From assembly GCA_937862675.1 (NCBI GenBank), contig CALMEC010000192.1:1-12281 (forward strand): a stretch of DNA of 12,281 nt, given 5' to 3'. The position numbers were made by a program, and so were the translations under genes. Source of the stretch: an uncultured Actinomycetes bacterium (GTDB lineage: Bacteria > Actinomycetota > Thermoleophilia > Miltoncostaeales > Miltoncostaeaceae). Positions 1-5,605 of the stretch are shown here, in pieces. Numbering within the stretch: position 1 is the stretch's first letter; the number at the start of each line of letters is the position of its first letter. The notes beneath the pieces were generated by a model, which searched no databases, had not been told where the DNA came from, and saw nothing but the letters and a program-made list of their open reading frames with translations.

Positions 1-79
1 GGTTGTCGCATGCGCTCGATCTCGCGCGGGACCGTCTACTCGAAGGGGCCTGACGAAGGCGCCTCGTTCCCTGGACTGC
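1..79. other. Left-edge non-coding stretch, foreign flank
   Basis: No gene, RNA or convincing signal is visible here. It lies downstream of the stop codon of the PIN-domain segment that follows on the minus strand and probably belongs to the same foreign flank rather than to the actinobacterial body. It is too short to assign a source. Confidence 0.4.
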
Positions 80-307
80 TCACGATAGCGCCAGTGCTGT
101 GGGATCATCCTCCCACGGATTGAATATGGCTGCGCCGCTGTGACGCACATCCTTGACGTTGCGAGTCACGAGATAAAGCTGGTGCTCAATCGCGGTGGCC
201 GCCAGCATTGTGTCGACAACGCCCGGCGCATGGCCCGTCCCTAGCTTGACGTCGCCGGAGATTGCTCCCCATCGCCGGATAATCGCGTCATCAACGGACA
301 GAATGCG
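80..307 (-). pseudogene. PIN-domain (FitB/VapC-like) toxin, C-terminal half only (foreign)
   Basis: Residues about 213-287 of the chimeric frame match the end of FitB/VapC-type PIN ribonucleases: GRILSVDDAI, then VVDTMLAATAIEHQLYLVTRN with the conserved Asp and TRN signature, then an Asp after the TRN and the typical FNPWE ending. PIN toxins cut RNA using about four acidic residues; the two supplied by the N-terminal half are absent, so this cannot be a working toxin. No antitoxin gene is visible beside it. The DNA is less GC-rich than the body of the window, which fits a different source organism. Confidence 0.65.
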
Positions 308-943
308 ACCTTTGAAACGCGCTTCGAGCGCATCGGTTTTGGCCTTATCCAAAACCTTAAGGCCGACAATCTTGCCGGTTTCCCGATCGCGGGCCATGTT
401 GAAGTTCGACATGGTGCCTGAGACGGCTTCGCGCAGAATCTCATATCGGCTGGCCACATCGACCTTGCCGCCATTCACTTCCACGTGCCCATGGAGCACG
501 AGCTGGCGGGCGGCCTCCGGCACGGCCTCCGCCAGCTCCTCGGCGTGATGCTGGATCGTGGACGGGTCCGCGACCAGCCCGTAGACCATGATCGTGGCGA
601 TGATGGCGGGGAAGAGGGAGATGAACGCGTAGAACGCCACCCCCGCGGCGAGGAGGCTCACCTGACGGTGCTGGCTGGTGGTCCACGCACCCCAGACGAC
701 ATTCCACCAGTCCCGCCAGGATCTCTCCGGCGGTCCGTCGGCCGGGGGGCCGCCGGGCGCATCGGATGAGACTGCGGAGCGTCCGTCGTCCGACGCGCGT
801 CCGCCGCCCGGCGCGGGGTGTGCATCCGCCCGGGGCGCACCCGTGCCGGATGCGGTGCGGGACCCGGGAGGATCGGCGCGGAAGAGCCGTACGACTCCGA
901 TCACCACCGCCCAATGGGCGATCCGCCGGAGCCATTTCCTCAT
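80..943 (-). CDS. Chimeric ORF: YihY-type N-terminus + kinase fragment + PIN-toxin C-terminus
   Basis: This 287-residue frame is open from an ATG at 943, which overlaps the cupin stop by 4 bp (ATGA), suggesting translational coupling to the upstream gene. Residues 1 to about 150 look like the start of a YihY/UPF0761 inner-membrane protein: a short hydrophobic stretch (8-20), a Pro/Gly/Ala-rich linker (about 24-72), then the family's amphipathic entry and first core helix (about 75-125). Near residue 151 the similarity ends. Residues about 154-212 resemble a Ser/Thr kinase N-lobe, and residues about 213-287 resemble the C-terminal half of a PIN ribonuclease. A YihY protein normally has about 300 residues with six membrane helices; here all after the first core helix are missing. 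No known family combines these three parts, so I read this as a join of unrelated sequences, not a functional protein. The frame itself is certain; its biological reality is not. Confidence 0.6.
   Translation of the reverse strand: MRKWLRRIAHWAVVIGVVRLFRADPPGSRTASGTGAPRADAHPAPGGGRASDDGRSAVSSDAPGGPPADGPPERSWRDWWNVVWGAWTTSQHRQVSLLAAGVAFYAFISLFPAIIATIMVYGLVADPSTIQHHAEELAEAVPEAARQLVLHGHVEVNGGKVDVASRYEILREAVSGTMSNFNMARDRETGKIVGLKVLDKAKTDALEARFKGRILSVDDAIIRRWGAISGDVKLGTGHAPGVVDTMLAATAIEHQLYLVTRNVKDVRHSGAAIFNPWEDDPTALALS
308..484 (-). pseudogene. Ser/Thr protein kinase N-lobe fragment (foreign, planctomycete-like)
   Basis: Residues about 154-212 of the chimeric frame contain a kinase-like start: the pattern RYEILREAVSGTMSNF corresponds to the glycine-rich loop region (poor in glycines), followed by ARDRETGKIVGLKVLD, where the Lys of VGLK occupies the place of the ATP-binding lysine. 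The run MSNFNMARDRETG followed by DALEARFKG resembles, from memory, kinases seen in Planctomycetes; a database search is needed to confirm that. No C-helix, HRD or DFG motif follows, so the piece cannot be active. Base composition is clearly lower in GC than the YihY part. Both of its edges are joins. Confidence 0.55.
485..943 (-). pseudogene. YihY/UPF0761 membrane protein, 3' part missing
   Basis: This is the genuine actinobacterial portion of the chimeric frame. Residues 75-150 carry the family's conserved start: a Trp-rich amphipathic stretch (RSWRDWWNVVWGAW), then SLLAAGVAFYAFISLFPAII as the first core membrane helix, then an Ala/Glu-rich helix. YihY proteins were once called ribonuclease BN; that assignment was withdrawn, and the family is now treated as membrane proteins of uncertain role. 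The GC-rich codon choice matches the genes to its right and differs from the sequence left of about 485. The break is close to 485-494. The gene is probably intact in the source genome and is truncated here only by the join. Confidence 0.7.
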
Positions 944-1341
944 GCGGATGCGTCTCCGTCCGCCCAGAAGTCCGGGAGGAGCTCGCCGTCCTTCGGGATG
1001 TGCGGGCCGAACACGATGAACTCCATGCCGTCCGGACCGGCCTCGAAGCGCCGTGCGACCGTCGGGCCGATGCGCACGATGTCGCGGGCGGCCAGCTCCA
1101 CCAGGTCGTCGTCCAGGCGGACGCGACCGCTGCCGGAGAGCACGAGGCAGACCTCCTCGGCCTTCTGGTGCCGGTGACCGAAGCTCTGCCGCTTACCGGG
1201 ACGCAGACGATGGACGGCCAGCCCCACCCCGGCGAGGCCGAGCGGACCCGTCGCGAATCGCGACTCCTGCCGGTCCCCGGCACCGACGGCGTCGGCGGAG
1301 TCCGCGACCTCGTCGATCGTGATCTTGGTGTGGTCCGACAT
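940..1341 (-). CDS. Small cupin-domain protein
   Basis: This is a 133-residue single-domain cupin. Residues about 36-113 form the beta-barrel. The first cupin motif is visible as GHRHQKAEEV (His56, His58, Glu62 or Glu63) with Gly70 closing it, so a metal site is likely present. The ending, with IPKDGELLPDFW, is not a domain I recognise. Substrate is unknown; the family ranges from sugar isomerases to dioxygenases and storage folds. I chose ATG 1341 because GAAGGGG lies just upstream as a good ribosome binding site, whereas the frame's 80-residue upstream extension is of shadow-like composition. The gene overlaps the YihY-type start by 4 bp and is divergent from kup. An inverted repeat at 1367-1383 lies in its promoter region. 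Confidence 0.85.
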   Translation of the reverse strand: MSDHTKITIDEVADSADAVGAGDRQESRFATGPLGLAGVGLAVHRLRPGKRQSFGHRHQKAEEVCLVLSGSGRVRLDDDLVELAARDIVRIGPTVARRFEAGPDGMEFIVFGPHIPKDGELLPDFWADGDASA

Positions 1342-1366
1342 GCATCGCCCCTTCGTTCGATTCGCG

Positions 1367-1383
1367 GGTATGGGAGTCATACC
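1367..1383. promoter_or_regulatory. Inverted repeat in the cupin/kup divergent region (candidate operator)
   Basis: The sequence GGTATGGGAGTCATACC is a perfect 6-bp inverted repeat around a 5-bp spacer. It is 25 bp upstream of the cupin start. Read on the minus strand it contains TATGAC, which could act as the cupin -10 element, so a protein bound here could control the cupin-YihY pair. No matching repeat was seen elsewhere in the window. Confidence 0.35.
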
Positions 1384-1468
1384 GCACGGGCGCGGGCGTT
1401 GCCGGCGCGCGCTCCGGGTCCCGCGAGATGGCGGTGGCCCGATCCACGTCTGTGCCGGGCGACGGGAG

Positions 1469-1474
1469 TAGCAT
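1469..1474 (+). promoter_or_regulatory. Candidate -10 element for leaderless kup transcript
   Basis: TAGCAT fits the actinobacterial -10 pattern TAnnnT and ends 9 nt before the GTG start of kup. That spacing would put transcription start at or next to the start codon. There is no well-placed ribosome binding site for this GTG (GGGAG at 1464-1468 is too far upstream). The -35 region is weak. Confidence 0.4.
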
Positions 1475-1483
1475 GCCGCCCCG

Positions 1484-3391
1484 GTGTCTGATCGCCCTGA
1501 AAACCCGCACGCCGGGAACCCGCACGCGGGCCGTACGGCGGCATTGACGCTCGGCGCCCTCGGCGTCGTGTTCGGCGACATCGGTACGAGCCCGCTCTAC
1601 ACGATGCACGAGGTCTTCGGCGGGCCGCATGCGATCGCTCCCACCGACGACCGCATCTACGGCGTCCTGTCGCTGATCGTCTGGTCGCTCATCCTGATCG
1701 TGACGGTGAAGTACGTCCTGCTGATCATGCGGGCGGACAACAACGGCGAGGGCGGCATCATGGCCCTCATCGCCGTCATCCGGCGGTCCGCGATCAGGGA
1801 TCGTCGCGTGCGGTACGGACTCATCATCCTGGGCATCGTCGGGGCGTCCCTCTTCTACGGAGACGGGGTGATCACGCCGGCGATCTCGGTGCTCTCGGCG
1901 GTGGAGGGGCTCCAGGTGGCCGCCCCGGGGCTCGAGCACCTCGTGGTCCCCCTCGCGGTCGGGGTCATCACGGCGATCTTCGCCATCCAGCGGTTCGGCA
2001 CCCAGATCGTCGGACGGGTGTTCGGACCGGTCATGCTGGTCTGGTTCACGGTCCTGGCGGTCCTCGGGATCGCCCAGATCGCGGATGAGCCGGCGGTGCT
2101 GCGGTCGCTCTCGCCGACCTACGCGGTCTCGTTCTTCCTCCACCACGGCGGGCTGGCTTTCCTCGCACTGGGATCCGTCGTCCTGGCCGTCACCGGCGCC
2201 GAGGCCCTCTACGCGGACATGGGGCATTTCGGGAGGCCGGCCATCGCCCGGGCCTGGATGCTGGTGGCCTTCCCCGCGCTCGTCCTGAACTACATGGGAC
2301 AGGGCGCGCTGCTCCTCACGACCCCCTCCGCCCGGGACAACCCCTTCTACCACCTGGCTCCCGACGTGATCCTCGTGCCGCTCATCGTCCTGGCCACGAT
2401 GGCGACGATCATCGCGTCCCAGGCCGTGATCTCCGGCGCCTTCTCGGTGACCCGCCAGGCCATCCAGCTCGGCTTCCTGCCGCGGCTCACCGTCCGCCAG
2501 ACCTCCGGTCAGGAGATCGGGCAGATCTACGTGCCGCTCGTCAACTGGTGCCTGTTCACGGCGATCATCGCCCTCATCGTCGGCTTCCGCTCGTCGACCC
2601 ACCTGGCATCCGCGTACGGCATCGCCGTCACCGCGACGCTGGCGATCGACACCATCCTCTTCTTCGTCGTGGTGCGCGTCGTGTGGGGCAAGTCCCGGCG
2701 GCTGGTGTACTCGGGGGCCGCCGCCTTCCTCCTCATCGACCTGTCGTTCTTCGCCGCGAACACGACCAAGATCCTCCACGGCGGCTGGGTGCCGATCGCC
2801 CTGGCGGTCTTCATGTTCACGCTTCTCTCCACCTGGCGGCGCGGCCGTGAGCTCTCGCTCGCGAAGATCGCCCAGAAGGACATCGGCCGTGCCCAGCTGA
2901 TGGAGCAGATCGAGCGTGACCGGCCGACCCGCCTCACCGGCACGGCCGTCTACCTGACGGCGCTCTCCGACGGGATGCCCCGGCCGCTCGTGCACAACCT
3001 GACCCGGCTGAACGCGATCCACGAGCACGTGATCCTGTTCACGTCGTTCACCCGGGCCGTCCCGGTGGTCCCGGCCAGCAAGCGGCTCATCGTCACGGAC
3101 CTGGGTCACGGCATCGTCCGGCTGGTCGAGGCGCACGGATTCATGGAATCCCCCGACCTCCCGCGGACGCTCGAGCTGGCGCGCACGCGTCAGCTCATCG
3201 CCGTGGATCCTCCCGACCGCGTCACCTACTTCCTGAGTGACACGTTCATGAACATCACGGACGCCCCGGGCCTCGCGCGCTGGCGGAAGCGCCTCTTCGC
3301 GTTCATGAGCCGCAACTCGCTGCACGCCGCGCAGTTCATGAAGGTCCCGCCCGAGCGCGTCATCCAGATCGGCATGCCGCTAGACCTCTGA
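1484..3391 (+). CDS. kup: Low-affinity K+ uptake transporter Kup
   Basis: This 635-residue protein is a full-length KUP/HAK/KT potassium transporter, which imports K+ with protons across the cytoplasmic membrane. Visible family signatures are GVVFGDIGTSPLYT in the first helix (residues 27-40), YGDGVITPAISVLSA (125-139) and GAEALYADMGHFG (238-250). Hydrophobic segments, about twelve, run to near residue 450; residues about 480-635 form the usual soluble C-terminal domain. Length is normal for the family. The GTG start at 1484 is preferred because it gives a short hydrophilic N-terminus before the first helix and sits 9 nt after a -10-like TAGCAT, fitting leaderless translation. The N-terminus has a tandem NPHAG NPHAG. 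A large antisense frame opposite this gene is a composition artefact. Convergent with the DsbA-like gene. Confidence 0.96.
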   Translation: MSDRPENPHAGNPHAGRTAALTLGALGVVFGDIGTSPLYTMHEVFGGPHAIAPTDDRIYGVLSLIVWSLILIVTVKYVLLIMRADNNGEGGIMALIAVIRRSAIRDRRVRYGLIILGIVGASLFYGDGVITPAISVLSAVEGLQVAAPGLEHLVVPLAVGVITAIFAIQRFGTQIVGRVFGPVMLVWFTVLAVLGIAQIADEPAVLRSLSPTYAVSFFLHHGGLAFLALGSVVLAVTGAEALYADMGHFGRPAIARAWMLVAFPALVLNYMGQGALLLTTPSARDNPFYHLAPDVILVPLIVLATMATIIASQAVISGAFSVTRQAIQLGFLPRLTVRQTSGQEIGQIYVPLVNWCLFTAIIALIVGFRSSTHLASAYGIAVTATLAIDTILFFVVVRVVWGKSRRLVYSGAAAFLLIDLSFFAANTTKILHGGWVPIALAVFMFTLLSTWRRGRELSLAKIAQKDIGRAQLMEQIERDRPTRLTGTAVYLTALSDGMPRPLVHNLTRLNAIHEHVILFTSFTRAVPVVPASKRLIVTDLGHGIVRLVEAHGFMESPDLPRTLELARTRQLIAVDPPDRVTYFLSDTFMNITDAPGLARWRKRLFAFMSRNSLHAAQFMKVPPERVIQIGMPLDL

Positions 3392-3409
3392 CCGGACCCG
3401 GCGCCACCG

Positions 3410-3422
3410 CCGTGTCGCACGG
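3410..3422. terminator. Short hairpin between convergent kup and DsbA-like stops
   Basis: CCGTG-TCG-CACGG lies in the 31-bp gap between the two stop codons. The stem is only 5 bp with a 3-nt loop and there is no U-tract on either side, so this is a weak candidate for a shared terminator. Confidence 0.3.
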
Positions 3423-4274
3423 TCACGACGTGAGCGACCAGTATCCGTCCGGGCCCACGGCGGTGAAGTGGGCGGTGGCACGAAGCTCTTCGCGGATGTC
3501 CGCCGCGGACGTATCGCACACGGCGGCGATCTCGGCCGTGGCCAGCGGGAACGGCGCCCAGTCCAGGACCTCGCGGACCGACCCGGGTGCCGGACGCGGC
3601 TCGATGCGGGGCACCAGGTTCGCGACGGCCATGTCGTACGCCTCGCGCGGCTGGAATCCCGGCGCGGCGATGCGACGTCCGTCGGACGCCCGCTCGAACT
3701 CCAGGGACGGGCACGTGTAACGGAGTCCGCCGGCCCATTCGGCGAGGCGCTCGAGCTGTGCCAGGGCCTCCGGCGACGGACGTCGGGCGGCCTCCATGTC
3801 GTCGGCCAGGGTGTCCGTCGCCACCGGGGTGCCCGCCATGCGCTCGACCTCGTCGGGATCGAGCCCCGCGTCGACCGCCGCGCCCCGGATGGCGGGCGAC
3901 TCGTCGATCAGCTCGCCGGCGAAATGGCGGACCCGCAGTGCGCGGAGCATGGCGGTCGCACGTTCCGGCGACGAGAAGCCGGCGGCCGTGACGGCGCGGC
4001 AGGCGGGGAGCGACGCCACCAGGCGTTCCCGCGGCGTGCGGTCGACGGGCATCCCGTAGGTGTCGCCGAGACGGGCGAAGTTGGCGTCGAGCACCTGTGG
4101 CGTGAGGCCCCGCCGCGTGAGCTCGTCGACGCTCTCCGCCAGGCCGACCAGCCGGATTCGCCATGTCGCGCGGGTGTCCAGACGCCACTCGAGGCGCCGC
4201 AGGAGCGGCTCCGCGCTGAAGGCGAACGGGCAGATGGGGTCCGTGTAGTGCGTGATCGTCAAGTGGTCGGCCAT
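3423..4274 (-). CDS. DsbA-family thioredoxin-fold protein with one active-site cysteine
   Basis: A 283-residue protein of the DsbA/FrnE-like thioredoxin fold. The N-terminal strand and active-site loop read ITHYTDPICPFAFSAEP, so the CxxC motif is reduced to C15-P-F-A18: the nucleophilic Cys is kept and the resolving one is lost. A helical insertion (about 50-180) with the pattern typical of the family follows, then a second strand region with TCPSLEF (187-193). No signal peptide is seen, so it is probably cytoplasmic. Residues about 245-283 (TAEIAAVCDTSAADIREELR, ending GPDGYWSL) look like a small winged-helix appendage; this is inference. A monothiol form suggests glutathione/mycothiol-type or isomerase-like chemistry rather than disulfide formation. 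ATG 4274 is chosen because the family's first strand begins right after it and a TATCCT -10 element lies 6 nt upstream. Confidence 0.85.
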   Translation of the reverse strand: MADHLTITHYTDPICPFAFSAEPLLRRLEWRLDTRATWRIRLVGLAESVDELTRRGLTPQVLDANFARLGDTYGMPVDRTPRERLVASLPACRAVTAAGFSSPERATAMLRALRVRHFAGELIDESPAIRGAAVDAGLDPDEVERMAGTPVATDTLADDMEAARRPSPEALAQLERLAEWAGGLRYTCPSLEFERASDGRRIAAPGFQPREAYDMAVANLVPRIEPRPAPGSVREVLDWAPFPLATAEIAAVCDTSAADIREELRATAHFTAVGPDGYWSLTS

Positions 4275-4280
4275 CGGACG

Positions 4281-4286
4281 AGGATA
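4281..4286 (-). promoter_or_regulatory. Candidate -10 element for the DsbA-like gene
   Basis: On the minus strand this reads TATCCT, 6 nt before the ATG at 4274. No ribosome binding site fits between them, so a leaderless transcript is likely. The hexamer lies in an 8-bp palindrome GGATATCC. The -35 region is poor. Confidence 0.5.
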
Positions 4287-4513
4287 TCCGTCTTCGGCGG
4301 GACGCCGACGTCCGCGTTCCGGTTCCGGCGGGTCGCAGCGACCGGTCTCCAGCGGACCCTCCGTACGAGGCACCGGCGTGCCACGCCTGGGGTCGTCGTG
4401 CCGTGCCGGGCGGGCCTTCGGCGGGGCCGCAGACGCAGGTCCGCCGGAATGCCGGGGAACGTCCCGGAGGCGGACGGCACCGTCTGCGATGCGATGCGCC
4501 CGATGACCGCCGC

Positions 4514-4527
4514 GTGTCCTCTGACAC
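4514..4527. promoter_or_regulatory. Inverted repeat at the -35 position of the polymerase-domain gene
   Basis: GTGTC-CTCT-GACAC is a perfect 5-bp inverted repeat. It ends 7 bp before the TAGGAT -10 element and so covers the -35 position. It could be a repressor or activator site. With arms of only 5 bp, chance occurrence is possible. Confidence 0.3.
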
Positions 4528-4534
4528 AAGGCAC

Positions 4535-4540
4535 TAGGAT
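4535..4540 (+). promoter_or_regulatory. Candidate -10 element for the polymerase-domain gene
   Basis: TAGGAT fits TAnnnT and ends 8 nt before ATG 4549. There is no Shine-Dalgarno sequence in the intervening bases (CGGGACGC), so a leaderless mRNA is likely. The best -35-like hexamer nearby, CTGACA, is only 8 bp away and too close to serve. Confidence 0.5.
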
Positions 4541-4548
4541 CGGGACGC

Positions 4549-5553
4549 ATGTCACCCCCGGAACGTCCCCGGCGCCGTGCGGATGCGTTCGGCGCTCCCG
4601 TCGAGATCGCCGTCGGCGAGCACGTGGTCCGTCTCACGAGTCCCGACCGCGTGTACTTCTCCGCCCGCGGTGAGACGAAGCGCGATCTGGCCGACTACTA
4701 CCTGTCCGTCGGTGACGGCATCGTGCGGGCGCTCCGGGAGCGCCCCTGCATGCTCCATCGATTCCCCGACGGGGCGGACGGGAAGAAGGTGCACCAGAAG
4801 CGGATCCCGCGTGGCGCACCGGACTGGATCGAGACCGTCCGGCTGCACTTCCCGCGGTACGGGCTCCACGCGGACGAACTGTGCGTGACCGAGCTTGCGA
4901 GCGTCATCTGGGCCGTGCAGATGTCGACCGTCGAGTTCCACCCCTGGAACAGCCGCCGAGCCGATCCGGAGTGCCCGGACGAGTGGCGGATCGACATCGA
5001 TCCGATGCCCGATGCGCCCTTTGAGCGCGTGCGTCGCGTCGCGCACGTCGTCCACGAGATCCTGGACGGGATCGGGGCGGTGGGCTGGCCCAAGACGTCG
5101 GGTGGCCGCGGGCTCCATGTCGACGTCCGCATCCGGCCGGACCACGGGTTCCGCGAGGTGCGCCGCGCGGCCCTGGCGTTCGCGCGGGAGGTCGAGCGGC
5201 GGCTGCCCGACGACGTGACGACCGCGTGGTGGAGGAAGGACCGTGACCCCTCCGCCGTCTTCCTCGACTACAACCAGAACGCGCGCGACCACACCATCGC
5301 GTCCGCGTACTCGGTCCGCGGTGGTCCGGAGGGCACGGTCTCGACGCCCTTCACCTGGTCCGAGCTGGACTCCGTCGAGCCGAGGGAGCTCACGATCGCC
5401 ACCGTGCCGGAACGCTTCGCCCGGTACGGCGACCTCCACGCGGGCATCGACGACGCCGTCTTCGACATCCGGCCGCTCCTCGAGTGGGCGGACCGCGACG
5501 ACGATCGCGGTGAGGAACCGCCGCCCGACGACGATGCCCCGCCGTCCCTGTGA
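4549..5553 (+). CDS. Stand-alone LigD-type primase-polymerase domain
   Basis: A 334-residue protein made of one LigD polymerase domain (archaeo-eukaryotic primase superfamily) without ligase or phosphoesterase modules. In bacterial end joining such domains add nucleotides, often ribonucleotides, at DNA breaks and gaps. Visible family blocks: LHRFPDGADGKKVHQKRIP (69-87), the metal-binding pair in RIDIDP (Asp149, Asp151), the SGGRGLHVDV block with His190, and FLDYNQNARDHTIASAYSVR with the third catalytic Asp240. All key residues are present, so it should be active. The C-terminus ends in an acidic, Pro-rich tail (about 315-334). It resembles the free polymerase proteins known in mycobacteria (PolD1/PolD2). 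No Ku or ligase gene is in this window. ATG 4549 is supported by the adjacent TAGGAT element. Downstream gene starts 52 bp later with its own candidate promoter. Confidence 0.93.
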   Translation: MSPPERPRRRADAFGAPVEIAVGEHVVRLTSPDRVYFSARGETKRDLADYYLSVGDGIVRALRERPCMLHRFPDGADGKKVHQKRIPRGAPDWIETVRLHFPRYGLHADELCVTELASVIWAVQMSTVEFHPWNSRRADPECPDEWRIDIDPMPDAPFERVRRVAHVVHEILDGIGAVGWPKTSGGRGLHVDVRIRPDHGFREVRRAALAFAREVERRLPDDVTTAWWRKDRDPSAVFLDYNQNARDHTIASAYSVRGGPEGTVSTPFTWSELDSVEPRELTIATVPERFARYGDLHAGIDDAVFDIRPLLEWADRDDDRGEEPPPDDDAPPSL

Positions 5554-5568
5554 CGGCGTGACGGAAGG

Positions 5569-5586
5569 CCCCGGGCGACCCCGGGG
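5569..5586 (+). terminator. GC-rich hairpin after the polymerase-domain gene
   Basis: CCCCGGG-CGAC-CCCGGGG forms a perfect 7-bp all-G/C stem with a 4-nt loop, starting 15 bp after the stop codon. There is no U-tract, as is common for actinobacterial hairpin terminators. It lies just before the -10-like element of the next gene, so it could separate the two units, or overlap that gene's -35 region. Confidence 0.45.
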
Positions 5587-5593
5587 GGTCGGA

Positions 5594-5599
5594 TAACCT
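5594..5599 (+). promoter_or_regulatory. Candidate -10 element for the SEC-C/TPR gene
   Basis: TAACCT fits TAnnnT and ends 6 nt before ATG 5606. The intervening bases resemble those before ATG 4549 (both contain GGGACG). No ribosome binding site is placed usefully, so leaderless translation is likely. The -35 position falls in the GC-rich hairpin and is poor. Confidence 0.5.
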
Positions 5600-5605
5600 G
5601 GGACG

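Larger units (their letters stand above)
4275..4548. other. Divergent intergenic region between DsbA-like gene and polymerase-domain gene
   Basis: This 274-bp gap holds the start regions of two divergent genes, each with a -10-like element within 6-8 nt of its start codon. It also has a perfect 13-bp palindrome, GGTCGCAGCGACC (4331-4343), and a GTGTC-CTCT-GACAC inverted repeat (4514-4527). No convincing gene or structured RNA was seen in the middle. Confidence 0.5.

Noticed and set aside
80..307. A working toxin-antitoxin module
   Set aside because: Only the back half of the PIN domain is present and no antitoxin frame is found beside it.
1193..3325. A 710-residue open frame on the minus strand opposite kup
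   Set aside because: It is full of Asp, Arg, His, Glu and Gly with no hydrophobic core, typical of an antisense frame in GC-rich coding DNA. It also runs through the cupin start. Kup on the other strand is unambiguous.
4275..4637. N-terminal extension of the DsbA-like protein
   Set aside because: The 121 extra residues are Arg/Pro/Gly-rich and unlike the family, they would overlap the divergent polymerase gene, and the TATCCT -10 lies right before the internal ATG 4274.
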